Origin: an uncultured Lachnospiraceae bacterium | GTDB lineage: Bacteria > Bacillota > Clostridia > Lachnospirales > Lachnospiraceae | Assembly (NCBI GenBank): GCA_910577785.1 | Contig: CAJTNT010000036.1 | Location: 1 to 40,059, forward strand | Length of the DNA stretch: 40,059 bases | Direction of reading: 5' to 3' | Part shown: positions 1 through 6,890 of the stretch, one piece after another | How positions within the stretch are numbered: the first letter of the stretch is position 1 | Layout: each line of letters starts with the position of its first letter | Notes under the pieces: model-generated | What the model was told of the DNA's origin: nothing | The model's database searches: none | Seen by the model: only the letters and a program-made list of their open reading frames with translations | Translations under genes and position numbers: made by a program

Positions 1-53
1 CCCGCACTTGCTTTATTCCCCGCACTTGCTTTATTCCCCGCACTTGCTTTATT
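1..53. repeat. 18-bp tandem repeat, three copies in view
   Basis: An 18-bp unit (ccccgcacttgctttatt) occurs three times head to tail; the first copy lacks one base because the window starts inside it, so the array may continue to the left. The unit is six codons long. The last copy contains the stop codon of the minus-strand gene that begins at 1209, so each upstream copy places another in-frame TAA beyond the real stop. It may be a replication-slippage array at a gene end. The array length outside the window cannot be seen. Confidence 0.85.
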
Positions 54-1209
54 CCATACTCTGGCTTTTGTTCCCTGCCTCTGCTATGCTTCCCTGCGCC
101 TGCTGCATCCACTGATCCATAATCTGCGTATAAACCCCTGCCGCGTCTGCCTTTATCCGCTCCATTACATCCTCTGTTGACAGTTCGGGATCATGGATAT
201 CTATTTGGGACGCGTTCCCTTCGATCTGCAGATATTGGTCAATCAAGGCATCCACATCTACCTTGCTGCCCAGCTTCTTCTTCAGGGACTGCCGTATTTC
301 TTCCATTGGGATATAACGGGCTACCCTGGGATTGTGGGCAGCGCCAAAAGCAAGCAGCGCCAGCGCCAGCCACAGGCCGTACTCCTTCCCTTCCTCCAGC
401 GGCAGCGGCTTTTCTGGGTAATCAATAGTATTTTTCTCCTTCCAATGGAGCTTGGAATCCATAATAGCCTTTATAAATACCTTATATTGGGCCTGCCCTT
501 CCGTATCCTTCAGGTTTACCGCCTCACACAGTTCTTCTAGGCTAAGCCCCATGGCCAGATATTTCTTAATCTCTGGCAGGAATCCCCTTGTCCCCACATG
601 GCGTTGGGAAAAACGCTCCCTCCAGCATCCATGCAGGGCTTCCTCGCGGAAGTGCGCCCGCTCAAACTCCAGGAACTGCGGATCCTTCACTCCCAGATAA
701 ATCTCTTCCAATATGGCCACCTTCTCCGCCTCTTCAAATGGGAGTTTCTGGATACGCCGATACAAGCGCTCCCTCTCGCACCTGTCCGGGACACGGATTG
801 GCCTCCGAAGGTACGGATTGGCCAGCTCTACTGCCTCCTGGCACTGATCCTTTGTAATATTCCCATAGACAAACGCCTTTTCCCCCAGCCGATCTTCCAG
901 CAGGCAGGCCACCGCCAGCAGCCTGGTAAAATACGGTTTCCCCTGTGCATCCACATCCCAAAGGGAATATGTATGCCAGAATATTTCCTCATCCCATCCA
1001 AAATCCAGATACAAGGGCAAGGCCTCCATCATGGCGTCCCATCCCTCCGCCTCCACTGTGCCGCTGCCAACAAGGTCCTCAGGCACCTGATAATCCTTCT
1101 CTTCTCCCAACTGGAGCGCTTCTGCCAAAAGCATAGCCTCCTCATATACCCCTTCCCACTCTTCTCTCGTCACGCTCTTTGAAATGCTTTCATGGATATA
1201 CCTTCCCAT
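49..1209 (-). CDS. Hypothetical protein, 386 aa, family not recognised
   Basis: The start is supported by GGGAAGGAG six bases before the ATG at 1209. The product is acidic and soluble-looking, rich in Glu, Leu and Trp, with no signal peptide and no convincing membrane span except a short hydrophobic stretch near residues 280-291 (LWLALALLAFGA). The first half has aromatic-rich motifs (YLDFGWDEE, WHTYSLWDVD), and the C-terminal third is Gln-rich. I could not match it to a named family and assign no function. A TATAAT-like -10 on this strand lies at 1293-1298. The gene ends inside an 18-bp tandem array and is divergent from the NUDIX gene at 1507. Coding is likely because the frame is long, codon use is normal and the RBS is good. 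Confidence 0.75.
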   Translation of the reverse strand: MGRYIHESISKSVTREEWEGVYEEAMLLAEALQLGEEKDYQVPEDLVGSGTVEAEGWDAMMEALPLYLDFGWDEEIFWHTYSLWDVDAQGKPYFTRLLAVACLLEDRLGEKAFVYGNITKDQCQEAVELANPYLRRPIRVPDRCERERLYRRIQKLPFEEAEKVAILEEIYLGVKDPQFLEFERAHFREEALHGCWRERFSQRHVGTRGFLPEIKKYLAMGLSLEELCEAVNLKDTEGQAQYKVFIKAIMDSKLHWKEKNTIDYPEKPLPLEEGKEYGLWLALALLAFGAAHNPRVARYIPMEEIRQSLKKKLGSKVDVDALIDQYLQIEGNASQIDIHDPELSTEDVMERIKADAAGVYTQIMDQWMQQAQGSIAEAGNKSQSME

Positions 1210-1319
1210 CCTGTTCTCCTTCCCGTGTCTTCTTATTTTATCTGTACCCTGCGTGTTCCGGCATCTTCGATGCAGCGTCCGCCTTGTTCTCTATTATACC
1301 CCACTTCTTTCCATTTTGC

Positions 1320-1338
1320 ATTGGACAGTTAGTCCAAT
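1320..1338. promoter_or_regulatory. Dyad between divergent genes
   Basis: A perfect 7-bp inverted repeat (attggac / gtccaat) with a 5-bp centre lies in the divergent spacer, upstream of the -10 of the minus-strand gene and about 55 bp upstream of the plus-strand -35. It could be an operator shared by both genes. It lacks a T-tract, so it is not a terminator. No regulator can be named. Confidence 0.35.
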
Positions 1339-1392
1339 TTTCATATGGATTACATATAGTTATGATAACTCATTACGTTAATATTTTTCCCA

Positions 1393-1420
1393 TTGACTCT
1401 CTTATGATTTTATGTATACT
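1393..1420 (+). promoter_or_regulatory. Sigma-A-type promoter of the NUDIX gene
   Basis: The -35 is TTGACT (1393-1398) and the -10 is TATACT (1415-1420), with a 16-bp spacer and a TG just before the -10 (extended -10). It lies about 90 bp before the start codon at 1507. Confidence 0.6.
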
Positions 1421-1506
1421 TATCTTAAAGAGCATCGAAACATCGGCCTGCATCTCCTGCGCTTTGTCCGATGCTTGCCATATCCATGGAAAAGGAGGAC
1501 TATCAC

Positions 1507-2178
1507 ATGACAGAACAAAAAGATAAAAATGGCCTTACTGAGGCAGAATACCTTTCTTCTTACCGCAGGGACGGCTGGCCCCTGCCTTCCGTAACCGCTG
1601 ACCAGGTTTTAATCAGCCCCAGCGGCAGCGGCTATGAAATCCTGCTGGTGCGCCGCGGCGGGCATCCCTGTATCAACCAATGGGCGCTCCCCGGCGGATT
1701 TGTCAACGAACAGGAGCCGCCCTGGAAGGCAGCTGCACGGGAATTAGAGGAAGAAACAAGCCTCTCCGGCCTTCCCCCCATCCTCTTAGGGGTCTTCGGC
1801 GACCCAAACCGGGATGTCCGCGGATGGACGATCACCTGCGCCTACTGCACATTGGTCAGCCGCCAGCAGCTAACCCCCCAAGCTGGGGATGACGCACGCG
1901 AGGCCTGCTGGTTCCGCCTGTCCTGGGAACGGCAAGACGGCCTGCTGCGGATCAGCCTGACAGCCTCCCCTGAAACCCAGGCATGCACACCGCAAGGAGA
2001 GGCAGCCTCCCCAGAAGGCTGCCGCAGGCTCACCGCCCTCCTGCGGCCCTTGGTGCTGGAGAACCCCATTGGCCGGGATACGCATTACGAGCTGCTGGAA
2101 AATGACGGCCTGGCCTTTGACCACGCCAAAATCATCGCCACAGCAATCCCCCATTTAGAAAAGCTGGCCAATCCCTGA
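1507..2178 (+). CDS. NUDIX hydrolase, likely nucleotide-sugar or ADP-ribose type
   Basis: A cytoplasmic pyrophosphohydrolase acting on nucleoside diphosphates linked to another moiety. The NUDIX box is visible near residues 62-84: GGFVNEQE, then seven residues, then RELEEET, which matches Gx5Ex7REUxEE with Thr where Gly is usual. It is preceded by a typical beta-strand entry (ILLVRRGGHP...WALPGG). The C-terminal part ends with ENDGLAFDHAKII, a tail seen in ADP-ribose/NAD-linked NUDIX proteins. I chose the ATG at 1507 because AAAAGGAGG sits 7-8 bases upstream; an in-frame ATG at 1471 has no ribosome-binding site. The length is about 223 residues. It has its own promoter and appears monocistronic. 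The substrate cannot be set from sequence. Confidence 0.85.
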   Translation: MTEQKDKNGLTEAEYLSSYRRDGWPLPSVTADQVLISPSGSGYEILLVRRGGHPCINQWALPGGFVNEQEPPWKAAARELEEETSLSGLPPILLGVFGDPNRDVRGWTITCAYCTLVSRQQLTPQAGDDAREACWFRLSWERQDGLLRISLTASPETQACTPQGEAASPEGCRRLTALLRPLVLENPIGRDTHYELLENDGLAFDHAKIIATAIPHLEKLANP

Positions 2179-2216
2179 ATTTTCATTCTACGATAGATGT
2201 GAATGATAACCAGAAA

Positions 2217-2255
2217 ACAGCTGCCAGGAAAGTTCTATCCTCTCCTGGCAGCTGT
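2217..2255 (-). terminator. Terminator-like hairpin at the end of the ECF operon
   Basis: A perfect 13-bp stem (acagctgccagga / tcctggcagctgt) with a 13-base loop lies between two convergent genes. Read on the minus strand, the stem is followed by TTTTCTGG, a weak T-tract. It may work in both directions, closing the NUDIX gene as well. Confidence 0.6.
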
Positions 2256-2337
2256 ACAAATCTTCGCATTTCTGCACAATCTATATCCGTTATTTTCCCA
2301 CCGTTCCTAACTCTAATGCATCTACGAAACAGCGTTC

Positions 2338-2649
2338 CTAATAATACACTGCCCCATACTGCTGATAATACTCCATAAAATACTCCACCACCCCCATGCC
2401 GACTGCAAAGCAGGCCAGCAGAAGCATCAGGAGGACGGCTCCCTTGTCGTACTTCATGATTTCCCCCTCCCCTTCCTGGCGGATATTAGACACGATCATC
2501 TCTCCTCCCAGGGAAACAAGGATGAGCGGCCAGAGCTTCATAATCACCTCTAGGGACAACGGCGGGTAAAACATATGCACCATAAACAGGATGCCGAAGA
2601 AAATCAGTAAAATCCCACATGTAATGCTGCCAACTCTGCGTACCCTCAT
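2338..2649 (-). CDS. Small membrane protein with LiaF/LiaI-like transmembrane region
   Basis: 103 residues. Two N-terminal hydrophobic segments (about residues 9-27 and 37-52) and one near 72-88 suggest three membrane spans. The pattern of a short hairpin, with a 'LWPLILVSLGGEMI'-type segment, resembles the LiaF/DUF5668 transmembrane module of cell-envelope stress systems; this is a family-level resemblance, not a firm call. It is the last gene of the sigma-factor operon. Its ATG overlaps the stop of the gene before it by four bases (ATGA), so translation is probably coupled. It likely takes part in the same envelope response. The exact role is unknown. Confidence 0.7.
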   Translation of the reverse strand: MRVRRVGSITCGILLIFFGILFMVHMFYPPLSLEVIMKLWPLILVSLGGEMIVSNIRQEGEGEIMKYDKGAVLLMLLLACFAVGMGVVEYFMEYYQQYGAVYY

Positions 2650-3182
2650 TTTAACATCCCCTCCTGCCTGTCATCTTCCTCATCCAGCTCCCGTTTCTTC
2701 CCACGGATTAAATACATCCCTGCGCCAATCAGCCCTAACCCAACCAGGACCTGCGGGATTCCCTGGGTCACCGCCCAGTAGAGCGGGCGCGGGATCAGCC
2801 ATTCCAGATAATCTACCATATTGTTCCACAACACCATGATTCCAAGGATAATCAGGACAGCTGCCAGGATCGTATTCTGCCTGTGCCCCATCTTGTCCAG
2901 GGGAAGCAATTTCCCCACATGGAACGCATAGTCATCCTCCAGCGCATAAAACTCCTCATCTGACATGCCGCGGATATTGTGTACATTGAAGAAGCTGTAA
3001 CACCAGAGGATTGGCAGCACAAACAGCACCGGCCCCAGGTTCAGGAAGGCCGCCAAAAAAATCAGCAGCCAGAACGCCGCCATAATGCTCAGCCCCTGCT
3101 TCATAAATCCCATGTACATTTCCCCGGCTCCTGGGATCAGGGAAAAGCAAAAGGTCAAAAAACCACTTTTCTTCCTTGTCAT
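2646..3182 (-). CDS. Multi-spanning membrane protein of ECF operon (TM2-like N-terminus)
   Basis: 178 residues. The N-terminus (KKSGFLTFCFSLIPGAGEMYMGFMKQG) has the 'PGAGxxYxG' turn of TM2-domain-like membrane proteins. Hydrophobic stretches lie near residues 8-20, 29-65, 104-120 and 138-158, with a charged loop between, giving about four to five spans. It ends in a strongly acidic, cytoplasmic-looking tail. The start is preceded by CAGGAGG and overlaps the anti-sigma stop by four bases (ATGA). It may be a third component of signal sensing with the anti-sigma factor. No catalytic motif is visible. Confidence 0.75.
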   Translation of the reverse strand: MTRKKSGFLTFCFSLIPGAGEMYMGFMKQGLSIMAAFWLLIFLAAFLNLGPVLFVLPILWCYSFFNVHNIRGMSDEEFYALEDDYAFHVGKLLPLDKMGHRQNTILAAVLIILGIMVLWNNMVDYLEWLIPRPLYWAVTQGIPQVLVGLGLIGAGMYLIRGKKRELDEEDDRQEGMLK

Positions 3183-3799
3183 CTTGTTACCTCCTGATTG
3201 CTTTCATTTTCTGTTCTGATACGGAAAAGCCCATTGGACAGATCCTTCAGGGTGCCTGTAATCTCATGGCTTCTCTGCCGCAGGCTCTCAACAAGGCTGC
3301 CCCGCTGTTCGCCGTCCTCCCTGCGCCCCTGTGCTTTGCCGCCCCATCCCTGTTCCTGCTGGGCTTCCACGCCCCATTCCTGTGCCGGCTGGCTCTTGTC
3401 TGCCTGCAGATCCATATTCTGCAGGCTGGTAGTCACCACCAGCAAAAAGATGGAAAGCACGACGGCAAATCCTACCTTCATGCTGTACAGCAGAAGCTGC
3501 GCCTGCCTGGAAGTCTCTTTCAGCTTCCTGGCCGCCTGGATGTCCAGCTGGCCAGCCCTGCTTAGGATTTCCTCCTTCAGGTACCTTGGGGCGGGCGGTG
3601 TATCCGAGGATGCTTCCATCCAGTCCCCAAACCTCTCCGCACAGAAGGTACAGGCTCCGATATGCCCTAAAAATGCGTTCTCTTCCTCTGGCATAAGCTG
3701 CCCCTCCTGCCAGCCGCAAAAAAGCTCCCAATCGATATGGTCTGGCAAGCCCGCGCCGCCTTCTGGCCCTGCCTTCCTTCTATCCTCTCCTGCCTTCAT
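3179..3799 (-). CDS. Zinc-finger anti-sigma factor with one membrane span
   Basis: 206 residues. The N-terminal cytoplasmic domain has the zf-HC2/ZAS signature HIGACTFC (His-x3-Cys-x2-Cys, about residues 46-53). This is followed by a linker, a single hydrophobic span (about 106-126, VGFAVVLSIFLLVV), and a Gln/Glu-rich extracellular tail of about 80 residues. This is the usual plan of anti-sigma factors that hold an ECF sigma factor at the membrane. Its ATG overlaps the sigma stop codon (ATGA), and GGAGGG lies eight bases upstream. Tight coupling fixes the partner as the sigma factor encoded just before. The ligand that releases the sigma factor is unknown. Confidence 0.85.
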   Translation of the reverse strand: MKAGEDRRKAGPEGGAGLPDHIDWELFCGWQEGQLMPEEENAFLGHIGACTFCAERFGDWMEASSDTPPAPRYLKEEILSRAGQLDIQAARKLKETSRQAQLLLYSMKVGFAVVLSIFLLVVTTSLQNMDLQADKSQPAQEWGVEAQQEQGWGGKAQGRREDGEQRGSLVESLRQRSHEITGTLKDLSNGLFRIRTENESNQEVTR

Positions 3800-4368
3800 C
3801 TGGCCGCCCTCCCTTCTATCTGTTTTTTTATCATTGCCTTTGCCCGGTAAATCTGGGTCTGCACGGTCTTAAGCCCCTTGCCAGATTCCTGGGCAATCTC
3901 CTTCGCTGTCTTTTCCCGGTAGAAGTGTTCTGTAGCCACTTCCTTGTAGGGGCTTTTCAAGCTTTGACAGATAGTGTAGACATAATCCTTCGATTCCTGC
4001 CGCAAATAACTCTCCTCCGGGCTTGTGCCATGGTCTTTTAAGTCCTCAAAATACGTATCTTCCTTTGGCTCGCTGCGCCTGGCGGCGCTTTTCAGGAAAT
4101 CCAGCCCTTTATTCGTGGCTATCTTACAAATCCATGCCTTCTCATAATCCTTTTGGAAGGTGGCAAGGTTCTTGTATACAGATAAAAAAGTCTCCTGCGC
4201 CAGGTCCTCTGCGTCAAACTGGTTGCCCGCCATCTTATAGCAGATGGAGTAGACCAGCTTCCCATAAGCATCCAGCAAATGGCCAAAATATGCTTCTTTA
4301 TCGATTTTGTCCGCCCCCTTTCCGCAAAAGGATATCGGCTTACGGCAAGAATCCCTTTGCTTCTTCAC
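3796..4368 (-). CDS. ECF-family RNA polymerase sigma factor (sigma-70 family)
   Basis: 190 residues. Region 2 shows YGKLVYSICYKMAGN followed by DAEDLAQETFLSVYKNL, the -10 recognition core. Region 4 shows the helix-turn-helix KTAKEIAQESGKGLKTVQTQIYRAKAMIK near the end. It directs polymerase to a small regulon, probably including its own operon. The start is uncertain: the longest frame opens with GTG at 4368 and no clear Shine-Dalgarno sequence, and only about 15 bases separate it from a candidate ECF -10. Family members usually start nearer the 'DKEAYFGHLLDAYGKL' stretch. It is first in a four-gene operon with ATGA overlaps. Confidence 0.88.
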   Translation of the reverse strand: MKKQRDSCRKPISFCGKGADKIDKEAYFGHLLDAYGKLVYSICYKMAGNQFDAEDLAQETFLSVYKNLATFQKDYEKAWICKIATNKGLDFLKSAARRSEPKEDTYFEDLKDHGTSPEESYLRQESKDYVYTICQSLKSPYKEVATEHFYREKTAKEIAQESGKGLKTVQTQIYRAKAMIKKQIEGRAAR

Positions 4369-4383
4369 TATCTGTTCATAATA

Positions 4384-4414
4384 CTATAACGAGGGGCAGG
4401 ATAAAAAACCTTCA
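4384..4414 (-). promoter_or_regulatory. Candidate ECF-type autoregulated promoter
   Basis: Read on the minus strand, TGAAGG (4409-4414) is followed by a T-run and then CGTTATAG (4384-4391) after about 17 bases. This resembles ECF promoters of the TGAAAC / CGTx type found in front of their own sigma genes. It sits immediately upstream of the sigma gene, implying autoregulation. No sigma-A-like hexamers are seen here. Confidence 0.5.
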
Positions 4415-4436
4415 GGATTTTGAAAAAAATTTATAA

Positions 4437-4602
4437 GATATTACTCCGGCGGTTAAATATCGCACCAGATTGTGCAGAACAAATCTTCCTATGCAAGGCG
4501 GAAGATTGAGCTGTAGCGAGTGCTACAGCGATTGATGACAACGCAGCAGAGGGAGATTTGGGCAAGTAAGATGGTACGATATTTAACCGCCGGAGTAATA
4601 TC
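4437..4602. mobile_element. MITE-like palindromic element, 166 bp, 26-bp perfect terminal inverted repeats
   Basis: The ends are a perfect 26-bp inverted repeat (4437-4462 and 4577-4602, ending gatattactccgg). The interior is also an imperfect palindrome: aaatctt/ggagattt-type arms pair, and a central gctgtagc / gctacagc hairpin closes it. The whole element could fold into one long stem. It has no transposase and no credible ORF. No target-site duplication longer than a base or two is seen. A miniature transposable element or a large repetitive palindrome is the best reading; further copies elsewhere in the genome would prove it. Confidence 0.7.
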
Positions 4603-4784
4603 CTGTTCGTGGGGGAGTTGAGTGTGCTTTTTCCCCTGGCCCTGGCATAATAAACATTCATTTTTACTTTTTGGGTGAATTTTCATCGATACCTTAAAGG
4701 CGCTGTATCTGTCCACTTTTGAGGCGACCAAGAAATGAACCCTGCCGTTGCGGAACTGGGGGCAGGTCTATGGGGAGTTAAGCA

Positions 4785-5340
4785 TTATGTATGAAGGACG
4801 GCTGCCAGAATAAATTTGGGGAAAGCCTTTTTAACAGGCGGAATTTTCCGCCTGCTCCTGACATGCCCTGGCATGTACTGGTATAAATAAAGTAAGAGCC
4901 AAAATCCCAATAAAGAGATTTCAGCCCAAACAATGACAGTAAGGTAAAGCTTTTCTGTCACCATCTTGCACTCTGCAACCCATACTAAATCTTTATTAAA
5001 ATACTTTGTCCCCGTCTCATAAAGATAAATATCGCTTCCATCATTCGCCCAACCAACATCCGTGTGCTTTATCTCTCCATTAATTCCTATATATGCATCA
5101 TTTGGATGGTTATTCTCTGTCCCAATATAAATATAGGGTGAATCACATACCCATGCCAGGTCATAACGAAAAAATGCGGTTCTCCGGATGAAGATAAATC
5201 ATTGTAATTCATGCCAAACATATACTGCTGACACGCAGCGCCATCGGAGATTGAAGTATCATACTATCCAGAAAAACAAACAGAACACTCAGCACAACCC
5301 ACTATGCCTCCATTTTTACATCCGCATTCGCGAAAAGCAA
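4785..5340 (-). pseudogene. Decayed gene for an unknown membrane-anchored protein
   Basis: On the minus strand a readable protein runs from about 5340 down to a TAA at 4785-4787. It is broken by an in-frame TAG near 5266 and a frameshift at a six-T run near 5170. The pieces join sensibly: a Cys-rich start (RECGCKNGG), then QQYMFGMNYNDLSSSGEPHFF, then across the shift RYDLAWVCDSPYIYIGTE, and an aqueous domain. One C-terminal hydrophobic span (KLYLTVIVWAEISLLGFWLLLYLY, in two halves) and a basic tail follow. The family is not recognised. It lies between the MITE-like element and a terminator. The 180 bases on its 3' side (4603-4784) hold nothing I can support. Confidence 0.6.
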
Positions 5341-5387
5341 TCTTGTCGAAACAGCTATGTCTCTAAACTAAGCAGTGGTAAATGCAC

Positions 5388-5430
5388 AAAAAAACAGGCA
5401 CAGCAAGGCCTTTCCGCCTTCTATGCCTGT
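5388..5430 (-). terminator. Rho-independent terminator of the flavodiiron gene
   Basis: On the minus strand an imperfect stem (ACAGGCATAG-AAGGC paired with GGCCTT-GCTGTGCCTGT) around a GGAAA loop is followed by seven T residues. It lies about 65 bp after the stop codon at 5495. Confidence 0.85.
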
Positions 5431-5494
5431 CCTAAATCCTATCCTACGGTTCCGCGCCATCTGAAACCGTTTCCCATTCCTGTCCTTAATTTCC

Positions 5495-6661
5495 TTATTT
5501 TGCCAGCAGTTCTTCTGCAAGGGCTTCCATATCCGCCACATCCGCCTCCTTTACGGCAGACTTGATGGATACTACCTTCTCGCAGACGGTAATCTCCTTC
5601 ATCTGCTCCAAAAGAGCCTTCATATTCTTGGCAGCCATCGGCGCCCAGGAACCGTTCTCCATCAGGGCAACGGTACGCTTCTGGAAATTCTTGCTCTTTA
5701 AATGGTGCAGGAAATCCTCCATGCAGGGGAAAATGCCGCCATCATAGGTGGCTGCGGCAAGCACCATCTTATCATATCGGAAAGCATCCTCCACAGCCTC
5801 TGCCATATCATCACGGGATAAGTCTGTGATGGCTACCTTTTTCGCCCCCTTAGCTTCCAGGATATCCTTGAGCTTAAGGGCTGCCTGGCGGGTGTTGCCA
5901 TGGATGGAGGCATAGGCCACCAGAATGCCCTCGTCCTCCGGCTGGTAGCTGCTCCAGGTGTTGTATTTGCCAATGTAATATTCCAGGTTTTCTTTTAAGA
6001 TGGGGCCGTGCAGCGGGCATATCATAGCAATGTCAAGGCCTGCCGCCTTCTTCAGCAGCGCCTGCACCTGTGCGCCGTATTTGCCCACGATATTGAAGTA
6101 ATAACGCCTGGCCTCGCAGGCCCAGTCCTCCTCCGTATCCAGCGCCCCAAATTTACCGAAGCCATCTGCCGAAAAGAGGATTTTCTCTGATTTCTCATAC
6201 GTTACCATAACCTCCGGCCAGTGTACCATCGGCGCCATTACAAAGGTCAGCTCGTGGCTGCCGAGGCTTAAAGTATCCCCTTCCTTCACCACCACAGAGC
6301 GGCCTGACAAATCTATGTCAAAAAACTGGGAAATCATCGCGAAGGTCTTGGCATTCCCCACCACCTTCATCTCCGGGTATTGCTCCGCCAATACCTGGAC
6401 ATTCGCCCCATGATCCGGCTCCATATGGGACACCACCAGATAGTCCACCTTCCTGCCCGCCAAAGCCTGCTCCAGGTTCTTAAGCCACGCTTCCCCCCTG
6501 CGGGCGTCTACGGTGTCCATTACAGCCACCTTTTCATCTAAAATCACATAAGAATTATAAGATACCCCATTCGGGACAACATACTGGCTTTCAAACAGGT
6601 CGATGTCCCTGTCGTCTGCACCAATATATAAAATAGAATCCGATACTGTAATATCTTTCAT
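5495..6661 (-). CDS. fprA: Flavodiiron protein (A-type, oxygen/nitric oxide reductase)
   Basis: 388 residues, the standard length for a class A flavodiiron protein. The N-terminal metallo-beta-lactamase-like domain carries diiron ligands: SHMEPDHG (H-x-E-x-D-H, about residues 79-86), VHW near 146, SADGFG near 166, and PLHGP near 227. A C-terminal flavodoxin domain starts near 250 (LVAYASIHGNTRQAA, FMN phosphate loop). It reduces O2 or NO using electrons from rubredoxin or an NADH-rubredoxin reductase and protects anaerobes. I chose the ATG at 6661 because GGAGGAAAAG lies just upstream; the longer frame to 6715 begins inside a dispersed repeat. It has its own sigma-A promoter at 6837-6865. It is monocistronic, with a terminator following. 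Confidence 0.92.
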   Translation of the reverse strand: MKDITVSDSILYIGADDRDIDLFESQYVVPNGVSYNSYVILDEKVAVMDTVDARRGEAWLKNLEQALAGRKVDYLVVSHMEPDHGANVQVLAEQYPEMKVVGNAKTFAMISQFFDIDLSGRSVVVKEGDTLSLGSHELTFVMAPMVHWPEVMVTYEKSEKILFSADGFGKFGALDTEEDWACEARRYYFNIVGKYGAQVQALLKKAAGLDIAMICPLHGPILKENLEYYIGKYNTWSSYQPEDEGILVAYASIHGNTRQAALKLKDILEAKGAKKVAITDLSRDDMAEAVEDAFRYDKMVLAAATYDGGIFPCMEDFLHHLKSKNFQKRTVALMENGSWAPMAAKNMKALLEQMKEITVCEKVVSIKSAVKEADVADMEALAEELLAK

Positions 6662-6703
6662 GTTAACTTTTCCTCCTGTTTCTGTCATAATAGGTAATAT
6701 TTC

Positions 6704-6792
6704 GTTACGATTCATGGCCTAAGAGTCCGTGAATCGCAACAATTCGAGGCGATATTTTGAGTTTTGCTGCGCAAAAATCACCCCTCACTCCT
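6704..6792 (+). repeat. 89-bp structured dispersed repeat, copy 1
   Basis: Aligns without gaps to 19407-19495, with about 13 mismatches. It begins with a 14-bp stem (gttacgattcatgg / ccgtgaatcgcaac, 9-base loop), has a second small hairpin (ttttgc-tgc-gcaaaa), and ends in cccctcactcct. Several differences between copies fall in the stem and keep pairing through G-U or paired changes. This copy lies between the flavodiiron promoter and start codon, antisense to that gene, so it is transcribed in its 5' leader. Confidence 0.75.
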
Positions 6793-6836
6793 ATATCAGG
6801 TCGTCATCTTTTCCCGGCAACCTAACTACAACAGCT

Positions 6837-6865
6837 ATTTTACTTTTTTGGAGGATATTCGTCAA
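6837..6865 (-). promoter_or_regulatory. Sigma-A promoter of the flavodiiron gene
   Basis: On the minus strand the -35 is TTGACG (6860-6865) and the -10 is TAAAAT (6837-6842), with a 17-bp spacer. It implies a leader of about 170 bases that contains the 89-bp repeat. Confidence 0.65.
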
Positions 6866-6890
6866 TACCTTTCTATCAAAAAATACCATA

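Noticed and set aside
4431..4731. Two minus-strand frames across the 166-bp element
   Set aside because: They arise from the palindromic element, have no ribosome-binding site and no protein-like motif.
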